NCBI GenBank assembly: GCA_963682175.1
Contig: OY821790.1
Coordinates: 2,926,501-2,990,500, forward strand
Source of the DNA: Triglochin maritima
Lineage: Eukaryota; Streptophyta; Magnoliopsida; Alismatales; Juncaginaceae
Reading direction: 5' to 3'
Length of the DNA: 64,000 bases
The notes beneath the pieces are model-generated. The model saw nothing but the letters and a program-made list of their open reading frames with translations. It was not told the origin of the DNA and searched no databases. The translations under genes were made by a program, and so were the position numbers. Shown in pieces: positions 1 through 12,325 of the stretch. The stretch's first letter is position 1. The number at the start of each line of letters is the position of its first letter.

Positions 1-1422
1 AACCATAGGGAAACTTTTAGGATTGTTTTATGGAAACTTTTTAAATATATATATATATAAATGTGCTTTCAAATTAATTATTAATAACAAATTGAACATT
101 TAAGTATTCAAATTAACTTAGTTAGGCTGGAAAGATCCTAGAACTAATTCAAACTGAACCAATCATGTCGAGTAGGGTTAGGTCTGTTTCAAATTTGGGC
201 AAGATATGAGCAAACACAAAAATCAGCAACAATAGGGTGATAATTCATTGTTCACCATTAAATATTATTTAATTGGAACCGATAATCCGCTAAAAGCACC
301 CTCCGGACTCCGAATATTAAAGTTCTCCATTTATAGTCAAGTTAAACAAAACAAATATAAATTGGATTCTTTGTTTGCATGCACCTTAAGAAGAAAGATT
401 TGTAAATGTAGTATATCAAAATTAAGTGAAATGATTAGATCAAGTTGTAAACTTTTAATTCACATGTAAGTTGGAACTTGATGTGATGCTTGCAATGGTT
501 TGCAGGTGCATTATTTTTGGCAAACTAATACAATCACATAATCGGTAACTTGTTTAATGACAGCATTTCAAATCGGCTATTGACATCGAACTTTAATACA
601 AATGAGAAATAGAGTGGTGGAATTTCGGAAAATATGAGAAAGTAAATGGGAATGATACGTATCACAAACGTGTTACACAAAAACTAGCATCGATTCAAAA
701 ACATGTTAATATAACGTATAATAATAACACAAGAATCAACATTAATAGTGTCAAGTTTTTGTTGAATTTATTAGGCTTTCTTACAGAACAGAAACCAGAG
801 TGGGGTTTAGTTTTCTTACAAATGAAGTATATTGGTGTGGACAGCTAACCACCAATAAAGTTTCATTGTTCCTGCTTACATTTGGTGGTCTAAGTGGTCA
901 GGGTTTATTCCTTTAGAAGCATGTGATGAAGATGGTGAGGTGTAGTTGGTCAACCCAGTAAAGACTGCTCTAATTTTGGCAAAGGACAATTAGTACTCGT
1001 ATTTGTTTGGGAAGTATTTGTTGTCATATGTTGAAATTAGAGAGAAGTTGGACGTTTCCACATATAGACAAGTGCTTATGAAAAAAATTCTTTAACTCTT
1101 ATAATCTAGATGAATATGAAAATAAATATTACTTTGTGATGGTAATAGCACTTTAGAAAATTTATATTTGAATATTTTATCTACTTCAGTTTAATGGTCA
1201 TTGACCACAAGCTCAAACCCCAATTAAAGTGCAACTTCTTGGTCTTTATCATTAGTGGAAAATCTATACATATAGAGATATGGTCGGGATTTATGTTATA
1301 TTGTCAGTTTCTCCTTTCTACGTTTAGAAGCATTTCATCCGTCCAAGAAAGACTTTTGTATTTGTTCAAACTCGTGAGTGTGGAAAAGGATGATCTTTTC
1401 ACGTGTTATGGTTAGTTCTGGT
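1..1422. repeat. Duplicated intergenic block, left part
   Basis: AT-rich DNA without a convincing gene. Positions 1-390 match 39990-40339 continued at 42102-42165. Positions 825-1422 match 34275-35340 and, in their second half, 48815-49440. The match resumes at 19262 after the retrotransposon starting at 1423. The blocks alternate with copies of a MADS-box locus, so this looks like part of an old local segmental duplication. Short reading frames here (for example 248-469 and 1194-1415) have no recognisable domain. Confidence 0.7.
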
Positions 1423-2584
1423 TGTAATATCCCAACCCTTGCTTAATGTGTTAATTATGTTTAGGGGTGGATTAGAGGAGGATTGAGATGGACGGCTGAG
1501 ATCGGTTGCGGGTTTTGTATTTAAGGTAAGGATTCTCTCTCTTTCACTCACTTGTTCTCTCACTCGTTTCTCTCCCTCTCTCTCAAGCTTTTCTCATCCA
1601 GCTTGGGGAAGTCGTGGAGGCGAGTGGACGACACTCGGAGGAGCTCAGGCGTCGCCGGAGTTGTGGTGGACGAGTTCGAGAAGTTCGCCGGAGTTTGAGC
1701 TAAATCGTGGAAGCGCTCGCCGTTGGTTCTTCTAAGCCTTCTTCAAGCCTTAAGGTATGTCAAACTTGCTTTTACGCTCACCTATTATTAGTGTGGGGGT
1801 GGGAGCGGTCGACGGTAGGTTTGGCTCGTCGGACCTGCACAGCTGCATTTCTGCACCATAGCGGTCGACCGGTGTTTTGGGTTCGGTCGACCAGTTATAA
1901 TGTATTTTGGGCAATATCCCTCGCACCGGTCGAACGATACCTTTGTGGTGGTCGACTGGTTGTGCAATTCGAGCGAGAGATGGAGGCTCTGGGTATTTTT
2001 GGTCGAACGGGACCCCTTTGCCGGTCGATCGAAAGTACTGTCGTAGGTCGGTTGGGCGTTGACCATCTAAACGGTCGACCGTCTGTTTGACTCGTCCGAC
2101 CGACGACTTAAGTTAACTTAATGGCCGGTCGATCGGGAGTGTTGTGGCGGTCGACCGTGTAGTGTGGATTGTTGGTGTGTTTTACTGGTGGAGTTCGGTC
2201 GACCGATAGTGTTTGGTTGTTCGACCGTGTGATCGTGGTTTGCGAAAATGTTTTCTTACTGGTGCTTTTCGGTCGACTGGGCCCCCTTTGCCGTTCGACC
2301 GATTGGTGGGTTTTTCGGTTGGGCCAGTCCTCTAGGTGGGGATTCGGTCAACCGTTAAACTGCTTTTGTTCGACCTTTTCTGCCTTTTTTCGATGGATTC
2401 GTGGTTTTGTGAGTACACTTGATGGCGCCTTGTCTCTCCGGCCCCTTTGGGCAACGACACGGACTGTCAGCCTGATATCTTGTGGTTGTGGGTTCTTGTT
2501 GTTTGATGTGGTGGTTGTGGACCATGATTTGGACCGGTGGTGCCTTCTGTGCACGTGTGGTGTTAGGGTTGGGGTGCGAGTTCT
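1423..2584 (+). repeat. 5' LTR of T1, 3' part deleted
   Basis: Aligns with 4729-5405 and then with 17938 onward, giving the reconstructed 3' LTR. It contains many CGGTCGACCG-type palindromes. At about 2575-2585 it jumps directly into pol coding sequence (residues around CEFWL), so the end of this LTR, the primer site, gag, protease and most of RT are missing. LTR and pol share short similarity at the join (GTG-GAG versus GTGCGAG), which fits an illegitimate-recombination deletion. Open frames inside it, such as 1707-2090 and 2169-2696, are LTR shadows. Confidence 0.8.
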
Positions 2585-4680
2585 GGCTTCCCAGTGTGGC
2601 ATTTTTGGGGCACATAGTATCGGGAGCTGGGATATCAGTGGATCCAGCAAAGGTCGAGACAATGACACAGTGGAGAGCCCCAACGAGTGTGTTTGAGATT
2701 AGAAGTTTTGTTGGATTGGTGGGCTATTACCGTCGGTTCATCAAAGACTTCTCGAGACTTGCTTCACCCCTGACAGCACTGACTAAATGAGGCACCGTTG
2801 AGGCCTTATAAACGTCTTTTGCAGCCACGCAGAAAGGAGTGAAGTTTGTTTGGTCCCAGAAGTACGAGGACAGTTTTAAGGAACTGAAGAGTTGGTTGAC
2901 GACTGCTCCAGTTCTGACGCTTCCCAATAGTAGTGGCGGTTTTGTGATTTACAGCGACGCCTCAGGTGTTGGGTTAGGATGTGTACTGATGCAGCACAGG
3001 CAGGTAGTGGCGTATGCTTTGAGGCAGCTGAAGGTGCACGAGAAGAATTACCCCTCTCACGATTTAGAGTTAGCAGCGGTGGTTCATGCTCTGAAGATCT
3101 AGCGTCACTATTTGTATGGTGAGCAGTTTGAAGTCTTCACGGATCATCAGAGTCTTAAGTACTTGTTTTCACAGAAGGAGCTGAATATGAGACAGCGCAG
3201 ATGGCTCGAGCTGATTAAGGATTTTGACTTCACCATCTCCTATCATCCGGGGAAGGCGAATTCAGTTGCAGACGGCCTGAGCAGGAAAGTGGAGGTGTCA
3301 GTTGCGAGTTTGTGCATTCAGGAGTGGATGCTACTCGAGACATTGTCAGAGTGGAGGCCGTTCACGGAGAGCTCGGAGGGGGCAGTGATTGCAGGTCTTC
3401 GAGTGGAACCGCAGACTGTCAGTCGAGTTGTTCAGGCTCAGCACGGTGATGAGGAGTTGACTAGTCTGCTACGGTCAGCTGCCAGGGATGGATCAGACTT
3501 CATTGTGGGAGGGATGAAGCATGATGTGGCTGATTTTGTGGCTAGGTGCTTGGTTTTCCAGCAGGTTAAGTTCGAGCACCAGAGACCAGCGGGACCGATG
3601 CAGAGTATAGAGCCACCTGAGTGGAAATGGGAGCATGTGACAATGGATTTCGTCACCGGGTTGCCGAAGACGAAGATGTTCCATGACGCGATTTGGGTTA
3701 TAGTCGATCGACTGACCAAGTCGGCACATTTTCTGGCTATCCGGACTACTCTATTCCTTGGAGGGTCTGGCGAGGTTGTATATCGAGGAGATTGTCAGAC
3801 TGCATGGGGTGCCGGTGAGTATCATTTTAGATCGAGATCCGAGGTTCACTTCCAGATTCTGGGGGAGTTTGCAGCAGGCTCTGGGAACTCGGCTGAAGTT
3901 CAGTACAACTTTTCATCCACAGACAGACGGACAATCCGAAAGGACTATTCAGACGTTAGAGGACATGCTGAGAGCTTGCACTCTGGATTGGGCAGGACAC
4001 TGGGATGAGCACATGTCGTTGATTGAGTTCGCCTACAACAACAACTACCATGCGAGTATTGGGATGACGCCGTACGAGGCTTTGTACGGGAGACCCTGCA
4101 GATCACTGGTATGCTGGAGTGAGATAGGCGAGAGACAATAAGTCGGGCCTGAGATTGTGCAGAAGTATGCTGAGAAGGTTGATGTGATCAGGCAAAGACT
4201 AGTGACAGCTTAGAGCAGGCAGAAGAGCTACGCGGATCGGCGTAGGCATGTGCTGATCTTTGAGGTTGGCGACCATGTCTTTCTGAAAATCTCACCGTCG
4301 CGTGGGGTGATGAGATTCGGGAAGAAGGGGAAGCTCAGTCCGAGGTATATTGGACCGTTTAAGATTTTAGACCGAGTTGGAGAGGTCACCTACCAGATTG
4401 CGCTACTGCCACAGTTCTCTGGTCTTCACAACGTCTTCCACATTTCGATGCTGAGGAAGTACGTATCAGATGCTTCTCATGTGATCCAGATTGAGGTTCC
4501 AGAGATCCAGCAGGATTTGTCTCTTGAGGAGAGACCGGTAGAGATTGTGGATCGGATGGAGCACCAGCTCAGGAGGAGGACTATTCCAATGGTCAAGGTC
4601 AGGTGGCAGCATCACTCTGAGCGAGAGGCTACCTAGGAGGTTGAGGAAGAAGTCCAGAAGTTGTATCCGGAGATGTTTGG
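2585..4680 (+). pseudogene. T1 pol remnant: RT end, RNase H, integrase, chromodomain
   Basis: In order: end of RT and connection ([29 protein letters not shown]), RNase H ([33 protein letters not shown]), integrase core ([23 protein letters not shown]) and a C-terminal chromodomain region ([15 protein letters not shown]). Stop codons interrupt it (a TAG near 3103 and others near 4139 and 4211), there is a frameshift near 3750, and about 65 residues including the start of the integrase zinc-binding domain are missing near 3505. Compared with the young relative on the minus strand it is clearly dead. Confidence 0.88.
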
Positions 4681-4713
4681 TAAGCGCTGGATTTAATTTC
4701 GTGGGCGAAATTC

Positions 4714-4728
4714 TTAAGGAGGGTGGAT
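4714..4728 (+). other. Polypurine tract of T1
   Basis: The purine-rich run TTAAGGAGGGTGGAT lies directly before the 3' LTR start TGTAATATC at 4729. The young T2 element has nearly the same tract on the minus strand next to its 3' LTR. This is where plus-strand DNA synthesis is primed in this lineage. Confidence 0.75.
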
Positions 4729-5405
4729 TGTAATATCTTAACCCTTACTTAATGTGTTAATTGTGTTTAGGGGTGGATTAGAGGAGGATTGAGATGGACG
4801 GCTAAGATCGGTTGTGGGTTTTGTATTTAAGGTACGGATTATCTCTCTCTCACTCACTTGTTCTCTCACTCGTTTCTCTCCCTCTCTCTCAAGCTTTTCT
4901 CATCCAGCTCGGGGAAGTCGTGGAGGCGAGTGAACGACGCTCGGAGGAGCTCAGGCATCGTCGGAGTTGTGGTGGACGAGTTCGAGAAGTTCGCCGGAGT
5001 TTGAGCTAAATCATCGAAGCGCTCGCCGTTGGTTCTTCTAAGACTTCTTCAAGCCTTAAGGTATGTCAAACTTGCTTTTATGCTGACTTATTATTAGTGT
5101 AGGAGTGGGAGCGGTCGACGGTAGGCCGTTTGGCTCGCCGGACCAACACAGCTGCATTTCTGCACCATAACGGTCGACCGGTGTTTTGGGTTCGATCGAC
5201 CGGTTATAGTATATTTTGGGCAATATCCCTCGCACTGGTCGAACGATACCTTTGTGGAGGTCGACCGGTTGTGCAATTCGAGCGAGAGATGGAGGCTCTG
5301 GGTATTTTCGGTCGAACGGGACCCCTTTGCCGGTCGACTGAAAGTACTGTCGTAGGTCGGTTGGGGCGTTGACCATCTAAACGATTGATCGCCTGTTTAA
5401 CTCGT
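4729..5405 (+). repeat. 3' LTR of T1, first part
   Basis: Begins right after the polypurine tract and matches 1423-2100. It is interrupted after CTCGT (5401-5405), the left copy of the target duplication of the Athila-type element. The LTR resumes at 17938. It carries palindromes of the CGGTCGACCG type. Confidence 0.85.
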
Positions 5406-6963
5406 TGATTGACATCATTTCATGCTCATATTTGTATCTTATATCCATTATCTTACACCTAAGCAATGCTACGTGACGAGTTTTATGTTTAGTTTTCAGG
5501 AATAAAGAGGTTGGAAGAGAAGAGCCATGAAAGGACCCAAAAGTAGGAAAAAAAACTTAATTGTGAGACCTGGGGACTAAGATGCAAGGGAGAAGGACCT
5601 GATCGTAAGACCGAAGGACCTAAGAGCAAAACATGAAACTCCACACCATCATGGGGAGTATTTCGGCAATTCGACTCGGGTCGGAGATCCAACAAACCAA
5701 GTAGATGCGTCCAAGACCAAGAAATACTTCAAGCAAAGCCCAACACAAAAAGCAGACGGATCTGGATCTTATAGACCGCCAATTGGTGGTGTGGAACCGC
5801 CAATTGGTGGTCTGGATCATCCCAGATCCGCTAAGATTTCTCCTGGACTTGTATTAATGTTTGTTTAGGCTATTTTTGGTATTGGTTTAGTCCCACATCG
5901 GGGGATTGTCCCGGATTAGCTTTTTCCATGCTTATAAATAGAACTCTTCACCTTCCATTGTATACATCTCCTCTTTGGTGGCCTTCTTCCCTACTAAGAG
6001 TGAAGCCTTGAAGCAAAACTCTGGTGGTGGAAGGGCTGATTGTATTGAGTGAGTTAATAATAGATGTTTTCCTTTAATTGTGTTTTTTCTCTCTTAGTTT
6101 AATTTCCTTTCATATGCATGCTTGTTTGTTTGTTTTGTTTTATGCTTCTTTAATATTTCTTGCTTGATTAGTGTAGTTTCATTTCAGTATAATGCTTCAT
6201 TTTGTTAGAGTAGTTAGTTTAAATATGTGTGAGTAGTTCCATCCCCATTTGGGGGGTGGAGAAATATGTGATATGATCATGTAGTGTATTAAGTGTGTGT
6301 TATCTTAATCCCTTGAGCTTTATATGATTTCCATAACCATCTAATGGGTTTTCACTCTTATCTTTGATATGTTAATGCTCTTGAATGAAGCTTAGCTTAT
6401 GCTTTGATTAGTGGACCTATTTTATGGGGAATGATAAGGTTAGGATATGGATGAAGTTAATATTGGAAACACAAGTTGTAGTGTATGTACTCTTGTTGCC
6501 TTTACCTTGGTTAATGTCTTGTATGTTTTAATGATATTGGGTTATCTTAATTCATGTGGAGGCATAGTAGGGTCTAGTCTTTATACATGAGTTCATTTAG
6601 CTTCATTCCAATTATTGTCTTGTATGTTTTAATGATGTAGTCTTATCTTAATTCATGTGGAGGCAAAGTTGGATGTAGTTTTATGATTTCATGCACTACA
6701 TGTTGTGAGGAGCTTAATTGAACACACACAAACACATCTTCATATTCACATTATTTCTCTACCCCCTAGGGGGTTTAGTTTTATTGCTTCTCTTCCTTTC
6801 CTTTTTGCATTCTAGTGTAGTTAGTGAAATCAACGATTCTTTCCTTTCTTTACCACTCGCCTTCGCACAAACCAAACGTCGACACAACTCCCAGTGGACG
6901 ACCCGTATTTGCCACCGCTTCAACGCGGCTGTGCACTTGCGGTTTAAATAAAACGATCAATCA
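5406..6963 (+). repeat. 5' LTR of the Athila-type element
   Basis: 1558 bp, against 1549 bp for the 3' LTR at 16384-17932. Comparing about 470 bp by eye shows roughly 8 differences, so about 1.5-2% divergence and a moderately old insertion. It holds a TATAAATA box at 5933-5940 just after TCCCACATCGGGG. Two copies of a 14-bp palindrome related to CCGCCAATTGGCGG lie near 5780-5815. Confidence 0.92.
5933..5940 (+). promoter_or_regulatory. TATA box in the Athila-type 5' LTR
   Basis: TATAAATA, repeated at 16911-16918 in the 3' LTR. It lies in the middle of the LTR, where transcription of the element would be expected to start shortly downstream. Assigned from sequence only. Confidence 0.55.
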
Positions 6964-6969
6964 AGTTTT

Positions 6970-6987
6970 TGGCGTCGTTGCCGGGGA
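6970..6987 (+). other. Primer binding site, tRNA-Asp
   Basis: TGGCGTCGTTGCCGGGGA lies six bases after the 5' LTR. It is complementary to the 3' end of plant tRNA-Asp (TGGCGCCGTTGCCGGGGA) except for one base. This primer is common in the Athila group. Confidence 0.85.
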
Positions 6988-8202
6988 AGTGCTATGTCCA
7001 GACGTTGGTTTAGACGACTCGATTGGTTTTTAATTTTTTGTTTCCATTTTTTCTTAGTTTCAGGGAACCATCGGATCAAGGGGAGGCTACTGGACAAGTT
7101 TGAGGAACAGAAGCTCCAAACTGACCGCCAATTGGCGGTTTGGAACCGCCAACTGGCGGCCTGGTGAGCTGGTCTTCCTTTCAATTTTGTTCTGGTAGTT
7201 AGTTCTGTAATTTGCATTATCTGGGAGCCCCATTTTGCATGTTGTGACTTCTAGTTCGCTCCCAGATCATTAATCAGTCCCCCATTAATCAACTTGGCCT
7301 TAAAATCCAAAGCAAAAGACTAGACGTTCTTATTTGTTTAGGTCACGCATCATGTATTGACTTAGGCACGTAGTTGTCTTTTCTTTTAGCTTTATTTTCA
7401 GTTGTTGAGTGCTGGCGTGAGGTACGCAATTTCCTACACTCATTCATTCATCTTGTATGCCCATGCATTAGTTAGTAGGAATTGCATCGGGACAAGAGTG
7501 AGTGAGCGTTTGATTGGAGCGATTGATTGCTAGATTTAGGATCAAAACGCTATTAAGGAGGGGTTGTCCCATAAAAGATAAGGTGGGGGATTTCATCACC
7601 CTCTCCTTGACCCCAAAAATCACTCTTAATCAAGCCTTAACTAAAACCAAGTAGACATTGGCCCTAGGATTGCGGGCGCATTAGGAGAGTAATCTAGTTG
7701 AGACTGTCATGGCCTGATCGGCGTTGCCTACCTTGTCGATAGTAGGAGGTACTGGATCTCCGGATCTGGTATCACTTGCTGGGCATTGTGGTTTTCGTTG
7801 TAGGGAGGTGAGACGTGTCGAGGCTAGTGACCTCGAAGTTAGGCGTCGTCTAGCCTAAGGACCCATTGTCTTACATTGTTTGATTTGTGCTTGCTAGTTA
7901 GGCTTCTACCTGATTCCACTACCCACGCTAGCTCTAGGGATTCTTCCCTCCACACCTAAGTCCTCTCCTCATCTATTCTCTACGTATAGTCTCCTCCTCT
8001 AGTACACATTCTGTTGTGTGTTATTTTAGAGTCGAGTCGAGCATTTTATGTGAGGTTGGGCTCATTCTGGTTAGAGCGCTCGACTCGAGAGAGTGCATTC
8101 TTCTGAGATGGACGGTCTTTGTGATCGACCATCTCCGCCTCGTGCTCCTTTGGAGCACGAAGCCGAGTCGTCTCTCGGTGACGGGGAGACCGGGTTCCAT
8201 AC
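6988..8202 (+). other. Long untranslated leader of the Athila-type element
   Basis: About 1.2 kb between the primer site and gag with no recognised protein. It holds another pair of CCGCCAATTGGCGG-like palindromes near 7122-7160. Positions about 7275-8000 are homologous to 44695-45510, which lies inside the large CACTA element directly upstream of its transposase gene. Confidence 0.75.
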
Positions 8203-9243
8203 ATGGAATACCTCGGTCTGCTTCCGCCACCACGTAGACCTCCTTCTCCTCCTCCTCTGACTCGAGAGGAAGGGAGATTCGGTCAGGATCAAGTTCTTGG
8301 TGCACCACCACCTTTAGCTCAACAGGATAGACTAATGACTTTGTGGGAGCGGACCCATCCCGTTCGGGCCGCGCAACCTTCTTGCATAGTTGTTCCCCCT
8401 GCTCGCGGGAACAACTATGAGTTGAAACCTCAATATGTGAGCATGCTTCCAACCTTTACTGCCAATAAAGAGGATACGTATATCTTTATATGCGAATTCG
8501 AGGAAGTATGCTCCATGTTCAAGCTTCAACAGCTTGACGAGGATTCAGTCCGGTTGAGGATTTCTTTCGCATTGAAGGATAATGCGAAGAAATGGATGTA
8601 TAGCCTCCCGGCGAGCTTGATTTGGTCATGGGATGACTTTGTGACCGTTTTTCTGAAGAGATTTTTCCCTCAAAGGAAAACTCAACAGATACGGCACCAG
8701 ATACATCAAATGTATCAGACCGAGAACGAATCGTTTCATGGTTTCTTTGAGAGGTTCAAGGACCTTCTCCAGCAGTGCCCTCATCATGGACTTGAGCTAT
8801 GGCAGCTGTGCCAAATTGTTTATGAGGGCATCAACTACCACACCCGCACATTGTTGGAGTCGATGTGTCAGGGTGACTTCCAAATGAAACCCATCGAGGA
8901 GGCATGGGACACTTTTGAGGCTATGGCTGAACGTACCTTCGAGTGGGACACCATGAGAGAGCAACCAGCCGCCAGGTCTTCTGGTCGAGCTGGATCATAT
9001 CATGTTGAGTCAACTATCACGTCTGAGGAGAAAATGGCTGCTCTCATGCGTAGGATTGAGAGTTTGGAGATGGACCGAGCTCCTGTAGCTCAGGTCGCTA
9101 CTCCCGGGTGTAGTAGGTGTGGACTATCGGGACATGATGACTTGGAATGCGCTTACGCTCCAAGGGATACTGAGCATGCAAATGCGATGCATCAACCAAG
9201 GCCCTGTAACGACCCATACAGTCACTCCTACAACCCGGGATGA
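8203..9243 (+). pseudogene. Athila-type gag (capsid and zinc knuckle)
   Basis: A 346-residue frame with the plant Ty3/gypsy gag domain (retrotrans_gag type), including LPASLIWSWDDFVTVFLKRF and IHQMYQTENESFHGFFERF at about residues 130-190. A CCHC knuckle (CSRCGLSGHDDLEC) lies near residue 305. Gag would form the cytoplasmic particle that packages the element's RNA. The frame stops at 9243 and gag/protease coding resumes in another frame, so the full polyprotein cannot be made without a frameshift. Confidence 0.88.
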
Positions 9244-9488
9244 CGTAACCATCGTAACGTCTCTTGGGGGTCTAGTGGAGGCCACGGTCAGAGCTCGCAC
9301 GCTCAACCTCAACCTCCACCTTATCAACCTCCACGCCCATCGGCGACCTACCAACCCCACATCAAAGGTCTCAGCACCATAATTACCAACATGGTCAGGC
9401 CTCTTCGTCGGGTTATTCTAACCAGACTCCACCACCCCAGCGGGTTGACCCTAAGGACTCTACCCTTGAACAAACCCTTCAAGCATTC

Positions 9489-10937
9489 ATGCAGAGCACT
9501 CAATCCATATTTGCGGCCAGCAATAATTCGGTCAAAGCATTGGAAATGCAAGTTAGCCAGTTGGCTCATCAACTCCATGAACGCGAGAAGGGTCAGTTAC
9601 CAAGTCAACCTGTGGTTAATCCCAGGGGTCAGCCTGCTCATGCGAGGCAAAATGTACACAATGTTGAAAGTGACCCTTCACAACATCCCAATATTGTTCA
9701 TACCTTGAGATCGGGAAGGGTCGTTGACAACAATGTGAAAATGCCGGAAGCCAACCCTGTTGGCGAGACTTCCGAGGAGAGTCTTGAGCCTGTCAAGGAA
9801 CCTAATTCTGAGACTCCTCCTAGTGATTCTTATGTCCCCAAGGCACCATTCCCTCATCGGTTGACTAAAAAATGTGATGAGCATTGGGACAAGATCGTTG
9901 AGGTACTTAGGCAAGTAAAGGTGAACATCCCGTTGTTGGACGTTGTTCAACAAATGCCACCGTATGCCAAGTTCCTCAAGGACCTTTGCACCACCAAGAG
10001 AAAAACAAATGTGCCCAAAAAGGCCTTTTTGGCCGCCAATGTGAGCTCCATATTGACACAACCCATGCAAGTCAAATACAAGGACCCAGGTTGTCCAACT
10101 GTCTCTTGCATGATTGGGAATGTGACAATATCTCAAGCTTTATTGGATTTGGGGGCATCTGTGAATCTCCTGCCTTACTCTGTCTATGTCAACCTTGGAA
10201 TTGGAGATCTTAAACCAACGAGGACAACCCTCTAGTTGGCTGACAGATCCGTTAAGATTCCACAAGGGAGTGTAGAGGATGTCCTTATCAAAGTGGGTGA
10301 GTTCGTATTTCCAGTTGATTTCATCATCTTGGATATCGAACCCGTGTCCAACCCACAAGGACAGACTCCTGTGATCCTTGGGAGGCCATTTCTTGCGACA
10401 TCTAATGCTTTGATCAATTGTCGCAATGACTTGATGAGGTTGTCTTTTGGAAACCTCACGGCGGATTTCAACATCTTCACTCTTGGTAAGCAACCCGGGC
10501 TCTTCGACGACACCGTCAGAGCCAATTTCATCCAGGACACGGATGAGCCCGAGTCATTAGGCATGTTCGACTCACATCGACATATTATTGAGGTGCCTAA
10601 TGACCAGGTTGCGAGTGAAGAGAATCTTGAGGAATCCGCCAGCATTTCTCGGGACGAGGAGGCACGTCTGGGTGCTTGCTCCTCTTACCCCGTGGCCCTT
10701 GAGCCACTTGAAAGTAACTCTGAATCCGAAAAGGACCCACCTCTGGTCGAGCTTAAACCGCTCCCCGATAACCTAAAGTACATCTTTTTAGGGGATAATG
10801 AGACTTTGCCACTCATTATTGCTTCTGATCTTGCACAAGATCAAGAGGTTGCCCTGAAAAGAGTACTCTTTCAAAACAAAGAGGCGATCGGGTGGTCCTT
10901 GAAGGATATCAAGGGAATTAGCCCTGGTATTGTTTAG
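9489..10937 (+). pseudogene. Athila-type gag tail and aspartic protease
   Basis: Two abutting frames (9489-10235 and 10236-10937) separated by one in-frame stop (TAG at 10233). The protease part has the active-site motif DLGASVNLLPYS near 10145-10180 and the flap-side motif ILGRPFLAT near 10375. It would cleave the polyprotein. With the stop in the middle this copy is inactive unless read through. Confidence 0.85.
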
Positions 10938-10991
10938 CATCGGATCTACATGGAAGAGGATTCTAGGCCCCACAGGGACCCACAATGAAGA

Positions 10992-12320
10992 TTGAATCTG
11001 GTACTGAAAGAAGCCGTTCGAAAGGAGGTTCTTAAGTGCTTGGATCATGGCATAATTTATCCTATCTCTGATAGTTCGTGGGTGAGTCCTGTCTATGTGG
11101 TTCCCAAGAAGTCAGGCGTGACGGTTGTGGAGAATGAGCATAATGAGCTTATCCCGACACGCCTGCAAACTGGCTGGCGAGTTTGCGTTGATTATCGCAA
11201 GCTCAATGCGGCAACGCGGAAAGATCATTTCCCGTTGCCACATTGATCAGATGTTGGAAAGGTTGGTCGGACATGAGTATTATTGTTTTCTTGATGGATA
11301 CTCCGGTTACAACCAAATTCCCATCGCCCTCGAGGATCAAGAGAAAACCACATTTACTTGCCCCTTTGGCATGTTTGCCTACCGTCGTATGCCCTTTGGG
11401 TTATGTAATGCGCCGACAACGTTTCAAAGGTGTATGATCAGCATATTCTCCGATATGGTTGAGCGTTTCCTTGAGATCTTCATGGACGACTTTTCCATAT
11501 TTGGCGCTTCCTTTGATGAGTGCCTTCGTCACTTGAGCATTGTCCTCAAGCGATGTCGTGAGAACAATCTCGCTCTCAATTGGGAGAAATGTCACTTCAT
11601 GGTGAAGCGAGGGATTGTACTTGGACATGTGGTCTCAAGTAGGGGAATTGAGGTCGATCCTGCCAAAGTTGGTCTTATTGCTAATCTCCCACCGCCACGT
11701 AATGTGAAGGATATCCGTGCCTTTTTGGGGCGTGCTGGATTCTATCGGTGGTTCATTCGGGATTTTAGCAAAATTGCTCAACCTCTCACCGCCTTGTTGG
11801 CTAAGGATGCCATTTTTGAGTTCACACCGGATTGCCACCATGCCTTTTTGACCTTGAAGAAAGAGTTGACTTCAGCTCCCATTATTAAGGCATCGGTGTG
11901 GACTGAACCCTTTGAGTTAATGTGTGATGCATCTGACTTCGCTGTGGGAGTAGTGCTTGGACAACGATTGGACAAAATACCTCATGTGATCTACTATGCC
12001 AGTAGAACACTCAATGATGCCCAAATGAACTACACTGTGACCGAGAAGGAATTCTTAGCGATCATATTTGCTTTGGAGAAATTCCGGTCGTACTTGATTG
12101 GCTCCCACGTGATTAACTATTCTGATCACACAACCATCAAGCACCTCATGGCGAAGAAAGATGCAAAATCCCGAGTCTTGAGATGGATCTTGTTGTTACA
12201 AGAATTCGATCTCGAGATTCGGGACAAAAAATGGGTGTGAAAACGTTGTAGCTGACCACCTGTCTCGTCTAGAGTCGACCAACCCACAGGACCAAATCAT
12301 TGATGACAAATTTCCGGACG
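10992..12320 (+). pseudogene. Athila-type reverse transcriptase and RNase H
   Basis: RT begins in one frame ([19 protein letters not shown], ending near 11246), then shifts to a second frame (11125-12240) carrying [30 protein letters not shown] and the catalytic FMDDFS. RNase H follows with the [13 protein letters not shown] and [12 protein letters not shown] motifs. A further frame change occurs at about 12240. These domains copy the element RNA into DNA in cytoplasmic particles. The frameshifts make this copy defective. Confidence 0.88.
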
Positions 12321-12325
12321 AGCAG

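Noticed and set aside
2348..2683. Minus-strand frames in the T1 LTR and pol (also 17950-18772)
   Set aside because: Low-complexity antisense shadows of LTR sequence with no recognisable protein.
9119..9708. Overlapping frames at the end of gag (9119-9382, 9348-9578, 9391-9708)
   Set aside because: Shadows of the frameshifted gag/protease region.
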